This document shows positions 5,915 to 12,803 of a DNA stretch of 12,803 bases, in pieces. The translations under genes and the position numbers were made by a program. The DNA comes from Bacteroidota bacterium (GTDB lineage Bacteria; Bacteroidota; Ignavibacteria; Ignavibacteriales; Ignavibacteriaceae), in assembly GCA_023433685.1 (NCBI GenBank), contig JAEYUD010000090.1:1-12803 (forward strand). The letters are read 5' to 3'. Each line of letters opens with the position of its first letter. Within the stretch, counting starts at the first letter, position 1. The notes under the pieces are model-generated. The model was not told the origin of the DNA. It was given only the letters and a program-made list of their open reading frames with translations, and searched no databases.

Positions 5915-6814
5915 ATGAAAATTGGATTCGTAGGTCTTGGCAAGATGGGCGCCAACATGGTCGAAAGGCTTTTACTTGGTGGTCACGAAGTGGTGGTTTA
6001 TAACAGGTCGGAAGGAAAAATAAAAGAAGCCGTGGCGAAAGGCGCTGTTGGTTCAACCTCGATAGAAGATCTCTGCGGAAAACTTGAAGGAAGAAAAGTC
6101 GTTTGGCTGATGGTTCCCTCGGGTCAGGCAGTTGACGATAACATAAATGAAGTGGTGAAGCACCTCAACCCCGGTGACATCATAGTAGACGGCGGCAATT
6201 CATACTGGCGCGACACCCAGGCACGCAACGCGCGTGTTGAAGCCCTTGGTTTCGAGTATCTTGACTGCGGAACAAGCGGCGGCGTGTGGGGCCTCCAAAA
6301 CGGCTACTGCCTTATGTACGGCGGAAAAAAAGAGGCTGTCGACCATATTTTGCCGGTTCTCGAGACCCTTGCCCCTGTTGGCGGTCACGCTTACTGCGGT
6401 ACAAGCGGAGCAGGGCACTTTGTAAAAATGGTGCACAACGGAATTGAATACGGCATGATGCAGGCTTACGCCGAAGGGTTTGAGATAATGGAGAAGTCGC
6501 CCTTCAACATTGATCTTGAAAAAGTGACAGGTATCTGGCAGCACGGAAGTGTTGTCCGTTCATGGCTCCTTGACCTCGCGAATCTTGCCTTCAAAGAAGA
6601 CCCGAAACTTGAAAAGGTAAAAGATTACGTTGCAGACAGTGGAGAGGGAAGATGGACAGTGCAGACCGCGATAGATTTTGATGTGCCGGCTCACGTTATC
6701 ACCACCTCCCTTTTTAACAGGTTCCAGAGCAGGCAGGATGAGAGCTTCGCGATGAAGACCCTCTCGGCTCTCAGGAACAAGTTCGGCGGTCACGAAATGA
6801 AGACGAAGGAATAG
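5915..6814 (+). CDS. gnd: 6-phosphogluconate dehydrogenase, decarboxylating, short form
   Basis: Oxidatively decarboxylates 6-phosphogluconate to ribulose-5-phosphate and CO2 in the cytoplasm, the third step of the oxidative pentose phosphate branch. It has 299 residues from this start, which makes it the short (GndA/YqeC-like) form rather than the roughly 470-residue enzyme of E. coli. Motifs: dinucleotide fold GLGKMG (7-12), YNRS (29-32), DGGNSYWRD (92-100), CGTSGGVWGLQNG (118-130), and the catalytic HFVKMVHNGIEYG with Lys171 and Asn175. Asn30-Arg31-Ser32 at the end of the second strand favours NADP+ over NAD+, which would carry Asp there. This start is chosen over the ATG at 5903 (303 residues) because MKIGFVGLG is the usual beginning and GGAG precedes it. 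It is 27 nt after the DUF1460 gene and 4 nt before zwf. Confidence 0.93.
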   Translation: MKIGFVGLGKMGANMVERLLLGGHEVVVYNRSEGKIKEAVAKGAVGSTSIEDLCGKLEGRKVVWLMVPSGQAVDDNINEVVKHLNPGDIIVDGGNSYWRDTQARNARVEALGFEYLDCGTSGGVWGLQNGYCLMYGGKKEAVDHILPVLETLAPVGGHAYCGTSGAGHFVKMVHNGIEYGMMQAYAEGFEIMEKSPFNIDLEKVTGIWQHGSVVRSWLLDLANLAFKEDPKLEKVKDYVADSGEGRWTVQTAIDFDVPAHVITTSLFNRFQSRQDESFAMKTLSALRNKFGGHEMKTKE

Positions 6815-6818
6815 CACC

Positions 6819-8318
6819 GTGCCGAACAATCAGGTTTTGGTGATATTCGGTGCCTCCGGTGACCTGACCGAGCGGAAACTGATCCCCGCGATGTTTGCCC
6901 TGAAAAACAGGGGGCTTCTGCCGGAAAACTTTGCCGTGCTCGGTACAGGCCGTACTGTGATGTCAGACGATGAATTCCGTGAGAAGTTAAAGATAAAAGG
7001 AGGGGATTACGATCCGGAGTTCCTCTCATCGATCCACTACATGCCCCTCGACCCGCTTGATCCTTCCGGGTACTATGCATTGAGGGAGAGGCTGCGTCTG
7101 ATCGATCATAATTTTCAGGTAAAGGGGAAGTATATCTTCTACCTTGCCACACCCCCACTGTTATATGAAAGTGTTGCCGAGGGGCTCGCCGCGGCGGGAC
7201 TAAACCATAATGAACCTGATGGCGGACTGAAGAAGCTCGTGATAGAAAAGCCCTTCGGCTACAGCCTTGAAACTGCGCGTAACCTTAATGCAAAGCTCCG
7301 GATGTACTTTGCCGAGAGCCAGCTTTTCCGTATCGACCATTACCTCGGCAAGGAGACAGCACAGAATATTCTCGTTTTTCGCTTCGCGAACGGAATATTT
7401 GAGCCGCTTTGGAACCGGAACTACATCGACCATATTCAGGTGACATCATCTGAAAGCATCGGTGTTGAGAACCGTGGAGGCTACTATGATACTGCCGGCT
7501 CGCTTAGAGATATGGTGCAGAATCACCTTTTGCAGCTTGTCGCTCTTGCCGCGATGGAGCCCCCCGCGGGGTTCGATGCTGACTCGATCCGCAACGAGAC
7601 CGTAAAGGTTTTTCAGTCGATTAAACCCTACACGCCTGAAGATATCCGGAAGAATGTGATCCGCGGGCAATACATCGGTTCCACTATCAAAGGTGAGAAG
7701 ATGAAAGCCTACCGTGAAGAAAAAGGGGTTGATCCCGCTTCAAGAACGGAAACCTTCGTGGCATTGAAGTTCTTTATCGACAACTGGCGTTGGGGCGGGA
7801 TACCGTTCTATATCAGAACAGGAAAGCGACTTCCGACCAGGGTGACGGAAATAGTTGTAAGGTTTAAAAACACCCCTCACCGTCTGTTCAGGAGCATATT
7901 TGACGATGAATCGGGAACAAATCAACTGATAATCAGAATTCAGCCCGATGAAGGGATACTCCTCCGGTTCGCGCTGAAGCAGCCGGGAGCGGGATACACC
8001 GTAAAGAACGCTTCGCTTGACTTTCACTATTCGGAGCACAGCGAAGGGCGGCTGCCTGAAGCTTATGAGAGGCTGATCTACGACTGCATGATGAACGACT
8101 CAACCCTCTACACCCGTGGTGATGCCCTTGAGGCGTGCTGGAAGTTCATTGATCCCGTGCTAAACGCCTGGAGAGATGACCCCGCGCTCAAAATTTTTGG
8201 TTATCCTGCCGGCACCTGGGGCCCCGTTGAGGCGGATACCCTTCTAAACACCAACGGTCAGAGCTGGCGTTACCCGTGCAGGAACCTGACTGACGACGAA
8301 AATTTCTGCGAGCTGTAA
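6819..8318 (+). CDS. zwf: Glucose-6-phosphate 1-dehydrogenase
   Basis: Oxidises glucose-6-phosphate to 6-phosphogluconolactone, feeding the pentose phosphate branch. The 499-residue length is usual. Motifs in order: nucleotide fold IFGASGDLTERKL (9-21), LGTGR (41-45) with an Arg suited to NADP+, IEKPFGYSL (142-150), the substrate site RIDHYLGKE (171-179), NGIFEPLWNRNYIDHIQ, DMVQNHLLQ with the likely catalytic His236, and WGGIPFYIRTGKRL. All key residues expected from the family are present. GTG is the start; AGGA at 6807-6810 lies 8 nt upstream, at the end of gnd. Only 4 nt separate it from gnd, and its TAA directly abuts the pgl ATG, so the three genes are very likely translated together. 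Confidence 0.97.
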   Translation: MPNNQVLVIFGASGDLTERKLIPAMFALKNRGLLPENFAVLGTGRTVMSDDEFREKLKIKGGDYDPEFLSSIHYMPLDPLDPSGYYALRERLRLIDHNFQVKGKYIFYLATPPLLYESVAEGLAAAGLNHNEPDGGLKKLVIEKPFGYSLETARNLNAKLRMYFAESQLFRIDHYLGKETAQNILVFRFANGIFEPLWNRNYIDHIQVTSSESIGVENRGGYYDTAGSLRDMVQNHLLQLVALAAMEPPAGFDADSIRNETVKVFQSIKPYTPEDIRKNVIRGQYIGSTIKGEKMKAYREEKGVDPASRTETFVALKFFIDNWRWGGIPFYIRTGKRLPTRVTEIVVRFKNTPHRLFRSIFDDESGTNQLIIRIQPDEGILLRFALKQPGAGYTVKNASLDFHYSEHSEGRLPEAYERLIYDCMMNDSTLYTRGDALEACWKFIDPVLNAWRDDPALKIFGYPAGTWGPVEADTLLNTNGQSWRYPCRNLTDDENFCEL

Positions 8319-9035
8319 ATGAAGGATATAATCAGAATATACCCTGATCCTGAAATGTCGGCTGCCGCGTGCGCCGCGCTTCTCGATCGTGAGATCACGA
8401 GGCTTCTTGAAACCAAACCGGATGTCTCAATCGCTCTTTCGGGAGGGTCAACCCCCTCGCTGCTGTTCAGGGTATTGGTTGAGTCATACGGCGACGCAGC
8501 CTGGAGGGAGAAAGTAAAATTCTTCTGGGTTGATGAAAGATGTGTTGCCCCTTCCGACCCTGAAAGCAACTACGGCAACGCCAAAAAACTTTTGCTCGAC
8601 CCGCTCGGAATAAGTGAAAAGATGATATTCAGAATGCGGGGGGAGAACAACACCTCAGAAGAAGTGGCAAGATACACTTCGCTTCTGAAAGAGGAACTCG
8701 GCGACGAGATGCAGCTCGATATCTGCCTGCTCGGGATGGGTGGCGACGGGCATACTGCTTCAATATTCCCGCCACAGATCGCTCTGATGGAGGCTTCACT
8801 TCCCGTGGCGGAAGCTAAAAACCCCTATTCGGGGCAGAAACGGATCACTCTGACAGGGAAGGTGATAAACAACAGCCTTACAACAATTTTTCTGGCACAC
8901 GGCAGGGAAAAGAAGGAAGTGCTGGCAAAGATACTTGACAACAGGGAAAGGGAAAGCTTTCCCGCGGGATTGGTGTTCAACGCTCACGATGGCGTTTACT
9001 GGTTCCTTGATACCGAAGCCTACAGGCTTCCCTGA
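8319..9035 (+). CDS. pgl: 6-phosphogluconolactonase (DevB type)
   Basis: Hydrolyses 6-phosphogluconolactone to 6-phosphogluconate, the step between Zwf and Gnd. The 238 residues match the DevB/SOL family length. Motifs: ALSGGSTPSLLF (39-50, phosphate binding), FFWVDERCV (68-76), DPESNYGNAKKLL (80-91), and ICLLGMGGDGHTASIFP (135-151), which holds the catalytic Asp/His region (His145). The ATG follows the zwf stop with no gap and no good Shine-Dalgarno, pointing to translational coupling. The product therefore comes from the same messenger as its substrate supplier. The next gene, glk, starts 31 nt later. Confidence 0.95.
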   Translation: MKDIIRIYPDPEMSAAACAALLDREITRLLETKPDVSIALSGGSTPSLLFRVLVESYGDAAWREKVKFFWVDERCVAPSDPESNYGNAKKLLLDPLGISEKMIFRMRGENNTSEEVARYTSLLKEELGDEMQLDICLLGMGGDGHTASIFPPQIALMEASLPVAEAKNPYSGQKRITLTGKVINNSLTTIFLAHGREKKEVLAKILDNRERESFPAGLVFNAHDGVYWFLDTEAYRLP

Positions 9036-9055
9036 CAAAAACGATTTAACCTTAC

Positions 9056-9059
9056 GGAG
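9056..9059 (+). promoter_or_regulatory. Shine-Dalgarno deciding the glk start
   Basis: GGAG, 7 nt before the ATG at 9067. The frame is open 132 nt further upstream to an ATG at 8935 inside pgl, but that extension has no family homology pattern. This site supports 9067. Confidence 0.75.
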
Positions 9060-9066
9060 AAAATTA

Positions 9067-10050
9067 ATGATACTGGCATGCGACGCGGGCGGCACAAAAA
9101 CAGTGCTCTCGGTCTTTACACTCGAAGGTAATAAACTTGTGGCGCATAAATCGGAGCGCTACAACTCGAATGAATATGAAAGTCTTGAAGATATTATCAC
9201 CCACTTTCTGAAGGATACCGGCTATAAAATAGAAACCGGATGTGCCGGCGTGCCCGGTCCTGTGGTTGATGGTATAAGCTCTTCAACCAACCTCACCTGG
9301 GCGATGGATGAGAAGGTAATACAGGAAAAAACAGGCATACCAAACTTTAAGCTGGTTAACGATCTTTACGCGCTTGCCTCAGCGATACCGTTCCTAACGG
9401 ATGATGACATACTTACTCTTTATCCAGGTTCACCAACCAACGGAGTGGGCGTGAAAGCAGTTCTTGCTCCCGGAACGGGGTTGGGTCAGGGGTTCCTCGT
9501 CCCTCTTGAGAATGGGAAATTCAAAGTGATCCCCTCCGAGGGGAGTCACGCCGACTTTGCCCCCGTTGATGATCTTCAGGTGGAGATGTTGAAGTTTATG
9601 ATCGCCGAATACGGCAGGGTAAGTGTGGAACGTATCTCCTCCGGGCTTGGGCTGAGGGGAATATTTAAATTTCTGTATGAGACCAAAACCGCTACACCCA
9701 CACCGGAGCTGCTTGAAGCGATCGAAACGGAAGACACTGCCGCCATGCTCTCGAAGTTCGCGCTTGAGGGGAAGGATGAGCTGGCAGTGATGGCGCTCGA
9801 CCTTTTCACCCGGGTGCTCGGTCAGCAGGCGGGTAATCTTGTTCTTACCCTGATGGCTCAGGGAGGTGTTTATCTCGGAGGTGGTATCCCACCCAAGATC
9901 ACTGAAAAACTTCTCGACGGTTCTTTCGTCGAAGCATACAAAGCGAAGGGGAGGCTCAGTTACATAGTTGCCAACACTCCCGTTTACCTTATCAAAGACA
10001 GCAGCGCGGGTCTGCATGGCTCGGCCTACATAGCCGCGGGCCTGATCTGA
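9067..10050 (+). CDS. glk: Glucokinase (Glk family)
   Basis: Phosphorylates glucose with ATP to glucose-6-phosphate in the cytoplasm. The 327 residues are close to E. coli Glk (321). Motifs: ACDAGGTKT (4-12, phosphate binding), CAGVPGPVVDG, LVNDLYALA (97-105) with glucose-contacting Asn98 and catalytic Asp99, LAPGTGLGQGF (133-143), SEGSHADFAPV (157-167) with Glu158 and His161, VERISSGLGL with Glu188, and GGVYLGGGIPPKI near the end. These match the proteobacterial/cyanobacterial Glk family (PF02685 type) rather than ROK sugar kinases, as the ROK Cys-rich zinc site is absent. It lies between pgl and the tal-pgi fusion, so it supplies substrate to the operon. Free glucose uptake and phosphorylation without a PTS is the natural inference. 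Confidence 0.93.
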   Translation: MILACDAGGTKTVLSVFTLEGNKLVAHKSERYNSNEYESLEDIITHFLKDTGYKIETGCAGVPGPVVDGISSSTNLTWAMDEKVIQEKTGIPNFKLVNDLYALASAIPFLTDDDILTLYPGSPTNGVGVKAVLAPGTGLGQGFLVPLENGKFKVIPSEGSHADFAPVDDLQVEMLKFMIAEYGRVSVERISSGLGLRGIFKFLYETKTATPTPELLEAIETEDTAAMLSKFALEGKDELAVMALDLFTRVLGQQAGNLVLTLMAQGGVYLGGGIPPKITEKLLDGSFVEAYKAKGRLSYIVANTPVYLIKDSSAGLHGSAYIAAGLI

Positions 10051-10070
10051 AATCAGCAAAGGAAATAGAG

Positions 10071-12803
10071 ATGAGTAAAATAGAAAAACTTGCGGAATCC
10101 GGGCAGTCATTATGGCTCGATTTTATCAGCCGTGATTACATCGAAGGCGGAAAACTTCAGTCGATGATCAACGACGGGTTGAGGGGCATCACTTCGAATC
10201 CCACTATATTTGACAAGGCGATCGCCGGAAGTGCAGCTTACGACAAAGAGATCGCTGATCTCCTGAGACAGGGACACAGCACTCTTGAGATATATGAGCA
10301 GCTCGCGATAAAAGACATTAAAACCGCGTGCGAAATGATGCTGCCGGTGTTTGAGAGAACCAAAGGGCTTGATGGCTACGTCAGTCTTGAGGTAAATCCG
10401 AAGCTCGCGTATAAAACAAAGGATACCGTTGAAGAAGCAATCAGGCTTTACGCGGCGGTTAAGATGCCGAACCTGATGATCAAGGTTCCGGCAACGAAAG
10501 AAGGCATCCCCGCCGTAAAAGAGCTTGTTTCTCACGGAATATCGGTTAATACCACACTCATTTTCTCGATCGGGAGCTATGTGGCAACCGCCATGGCGTA
10601 CATTGAGGGGCTTGAAATACTGAAAGCCAAAGGAGGAGACGTTTCAAAAGTGGCTTCCGTGGCATCATTCTTTGTCAGTCGTGTTGATTCAGCTTGCGAC
10701 TCCGCCCTTGAAAAAGCCGGTAACAAAGAGCTTCAGGGCAAGATCGCCGTTGCCAACGCGAAAGTTGCATTCAAGGAATATGGCGTGTTTTTCTCGGGTG
10801 AGAGATGGGACGCTCTTGCCGGTGCCGGCGCCATGCCTCAGCGGGTTCTTTGGGCGAGCACCGGAACCAAGAATCCGGCTTACTCCGATGTACTTTATGT
10901 TGATGAACTGATCGGCAACCCTACCGTTAACACCATGCCCCCGGCAACCATCGACGCTTTTCTCGATCATGGAAAGCTTGAAGTCACTCTTGACAAGGGA
11001 GTTGAAGAGGCTGAAGCACAAATCGCCGCGCTTGCCGGACTTGGCATCGATTTTAATGCCATTACTGACAAACTTCAGACCGATGGTGTAAGGTTGTTTG
11101 AAGAATCATTTGATTCACTTCTTGGCTCGGTTGAGAAGAAATCGCTTGCCATACTTCGTTCTGGTAACACTTTTGTTTGCTCACCCACCGTTCTCGCCGA
11201 GAACTTCAACGAGGGGATGAAGAAACTTGCTTCGGAAAACGTTCCGGAGAGGATATTTGCAAAAGACCACACTGTTTGGAACGAGTCGCCGGTGGAGATA
11301 TCGAACAGGCTCGGCTGGCTTCACAGTCCCGCCAACACGCTCGCGTCGCTTGACGAAATAAACGCCCTTGTGGATGAGATCAAAGCCGAAGGTTTCACCA
11401 ACGCTCTGTTACTCGGGATGGGGGGTTCGTCACTCGCGCCTGAAGTTTTCAGCCAGATGTTTGGAGTGAAGGAGGGCTACCTTTCACTTGAGATACTAGA
11501 CAGCACACACCCCGCGGCAGTTCTTGAAAAAGAGTCGAAATTAGCCGGTAAAAAAACACTTTACATAGTTTCTACCAAGTCGGGCGGCACCGTTGAGACC
11601 CTTTCGTTCATGAAATATTTCTTCACGTCGGTTGCCGGTAAACTTGGTGTTGACGAAGCGAAAAAAAGATTTATCGCCATCACAGATCCGGGAAGTGGAC
11701 TTGAAGAAATGGCGAGATCGCTCGGTTTCCGCAAGATTTTCCTGAATGATCCCGACATCGGAGGAAGATATTCCGCCCTCTCGCTCTTTGGAATGGTTCC
11801 CGCGGCATTAACAGGTGTCGACATAAAAGACGTGCTTGAGAAAACCTTCATCATGATTTCTGAAGCTAAAACAAAGGGGGGAAGCCCCGCGCAGCTCGGT
11901 GTTCTGATGTCAGGAGGTGCTGCCGCTGCTTACGACAAAGTGACCTTTATTGCCCCCGGGGTCTTCTCTCATTTTGGACCGTGGGCGGAGCAGTTGATCG
12001 CGGAGAGCACGGGAAAGATCGGCAAAGGCATTCTCCCCGTTGAAGGTGAAGAAGTGCTTGATCCCGCTGAATATTCAGGCGACAGGATATTTATTTATCT
12101 CTCCGACACTTCTGATGATCCGTCGAAAAAGAAATTTGATGCTTTGGTCGAAGCGGGTCACCCCGGTGTTGAGATCATTGTGCCCGGTAAGAGTTATATC
12201 GGATACGAGTTTCTGCGCTGGGAGATAGCGACAGCGATCGCCGGATGGGGCCTCGGCATTCACCCGTTCGATCAGCCGGATGTTGAGTCGGCAAAGATTT
12301 CAGCCCGAGCGGTTCTTAAAAAGTTCAGTGAAGAGGGTAAACTCCCCGAACCGGTTGTCGCGTTTGAAGAAGACGGGATTAAGGTTGTGGCGGATCTGAA
12401 AGCCAAAACCCTTCATGCCGCGCTCGCGGAGTTCATGAAGAATCTTCACGATGGCAACCCGGGTGATGATCTCAGAAGTTATCTCTCGATCCAGGCATAC
12501 GTGAAATCTTCTCCTGAAACTGAGGCAATACTTAAAGAGATCAGAGGCAGTTTTCAGAAGAAATACCGTATCGCTGTGACGACCGGATACGGACCAAGAT
12601 TTCTCCACTCAACCGGTCAGTTGCACAAAGGTGACGCCGGGCATGGTCTCTTTATTCAGGTGATCGCGGGCATTGAAGGCGATGCAGTTATCCCTGATGA
12701 AGCGGGGAAGAATGATGGTAAAATGTCGTTCGGAACACTCGTGGTGGCCCAGGCAATGGGTGACAGGGATGCCCTCACCGGCAAGAACAGGAAGGTTTTA
12801 ACC
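10071..12803 (+). CDS. Bifunctional transaldolase/glucose-6-phosphate isomerase (3' partial)
   Basis: A natural Tal-Pgi fusion. The frame stays open for 911 codons to the window edge; by comparison with known fusions of about 930-950 residues only a short C-terminus is missing. Residues 1 to about 355 are transaldolase: SLWLDFISRDYIEGGKL, GITSNPTIFDKAI (39-51), and NLMIKVPATKEG with Schiff-base Lys138, then VNTTLIFS. From about 370 onward is the isomerase: LLGMGGSSLAPEVF (447-460), VSTKSGGTVETL (500-511), ITDPGSG, IGGRYSALS (563-571), EQLIAESTGKIGKG, and GPRFLHSTGQLHKG with the conserved His near the end. Transaldolase exchanges three-carbon units between sedoheptulose-7-phosphate and glyceraldehyde-3-phosphate; the isomerase interconverts fructose- and glucose-6-phosphate. 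AAAGGA at 10058-10063 lies 7 nt before the ATG, which is 20 nt after glk. Both sets of key residues look intact. Confidence 0.95.
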   Translation, partial: MSKIEKLAESGQSLWLDFISRDYIEGGKLQSMINDGLRGITSNPTIFDKAIAGSAAYDKEIADLLRQGHSTLEIYEQLAIKDIKTACEMMLPVFERTKGLDGYVSLEVNPKLAYKTKDTVEEAIRLYAAVKMPNLMIKVPATKEGIPAVKELVSHGISVNTTLIFSIGSYVATAMAYIEGLEILKAKGGDVSKVASVASFFVSRVDSACDSALEKAGNKELQGKIAVANAKVAFKEYGVFFSGERWDALAGAGAMPQRVLWASTGTKNPAYSDVLYVDELIGNPTVNTMPPATIDAFLDHGKLEVTLDKGVEEAEAQIAALAGLGIDFNAITDKLQTDGVRLFEESFDSLLGSVEKKSLAILRSGNTFVCSPTVLAENFNEGMKKLASENVPERIFAKDHTVWNESPVEISNRLGWLHSPANTLASLDEINALVDEIKAEGFTNALLLGMGGSSLAPEVFSQMFGVKEGYLSLEILDSTHPAAVLEKESKLAGKKTLYIVSTKSGGTVETLSFMKYFFTSVAGKLGVDEAKKRFIAITDPGSGLEEMARSLGFRKIFLNDPDIGGRYSALSLFGMVPAALTGVDIKDVLEKTFIMISEAKTKGGSPAQLGVLMSGGAAAAYDKVTFIAPGVFSHFGPWAEQLIAESTGKIGKGILPVEGEEVLDPAEYSGDRIFIYLSDTSDDPSKKKFDALVEAGHPGVEIIVPGKSYIGYEFLRWEIATAIAGWGLGIHPFDQPDVESAKISARAVLKKFSEEGKLPEPVVAFEEDGIKVVADLKAKTLHAALAEFMKNLHDGNPGDDLRSYLSIQAYVKSSPETEAILKEIRGSFQKKYRIAVTTGYGPRFLHSTGQLHKGDAGHGLFIQVIAGIEGDAVIPDEAGKNDGKMSFGTLVVAQAMGDRDALTGKNRKVLT

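Noticed and set aside
8935..9066. 44-residue N-terminal extension of glucokinase starting inside pgl
   Set aside because: It is antiparallel to no known domain and overlaps pgl by 101 nt. The glucokinase fold begins at MILACDAGGTKT, which has its own GGAG 7 nt upstream.
9430..10110. 226-codon reverse-strand open frame over glk
   Set aside because: It lies opposite conserved glucokinase motifs and shows no domain pattern of its own.

Overview
The window is a one-strand (+) block from a bacterial chromosome with moderate GC. It most likely comes from the Bacteroidota/Chlorobi-Ignavibacteria side of the tree. This placement is an inference, based on a MiaA of the divergent Bacteroidota-like type (FGLEYK motif), a DUF1460 amidase-like protein, a DUF4136-type lipoprotein and a transaldolase-glucose-6-phosphate isomerase fusion. 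Several genes have clear GGAG-type Shine-Dalgarno sites 6-8 nt before the start, which is more typical of Ignavibacteria-like lineages than of classical Bacteroidia. No rRNA, tRNA, CRISPR array or insertion sequence was seen.

Region 1 (about 3-3146) holds three overlapping genes. They are the 3' part of a GAF-type sensor kinase that has no histidine in its phospho-acceptor helix, miaA (tRNA A37 prenylation), and a family 2 glycosyltransferase with a TTG start inside the end of miaA. Overlaps of 4 and 8 nt suggest translational coupling.

Region 2 (3147-3592) is a 446-nt gene-free stretch dense in repeats. It has two TTCA-loop hairpins related by a compensatory base-pair change, two mutually inverted GCCCTTTAGGGC elements, a TTGTGAA/TTCACAA inverted repeat, and a 150-nt octanucleotide array interrupted twice by an identical 19-mer with a 14-bp perfect palindrome. 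This is the least explained part of the window.

Region 3 (3593-5887) encodes three exported or envelope proteins: a membrane-anchored SdiA-regulated/YjiK-like beta-propeller protein, a DUF4136-like lipoprotein, and a DUF1460 (NlpC/P60-like) putative cell-wall amidase.

Region 4 (5915 to the right edge) is a compact sugar-phosphate operon: gnd (short form), zwf, pgl, glk, and a tal-pgi fusion cut by the window end. Glk makes glucose-6-phosphate. Zwf, Pgl and Gnd carry it to ribulose-5-phosphate with two reductions. Transaldolase returns fructose-6-phosphate, and the fused isomerase can convert that back to glucose-6-phosphate. The set is therefore suited to a cyclic oxidative pentose phosphate pathway for NADPH. 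Transketolase and the pentose-phosphate isomerase and epimerase are not in the window. Regions 3 and 4 run without a gap above 31 nt and could be one transcript.
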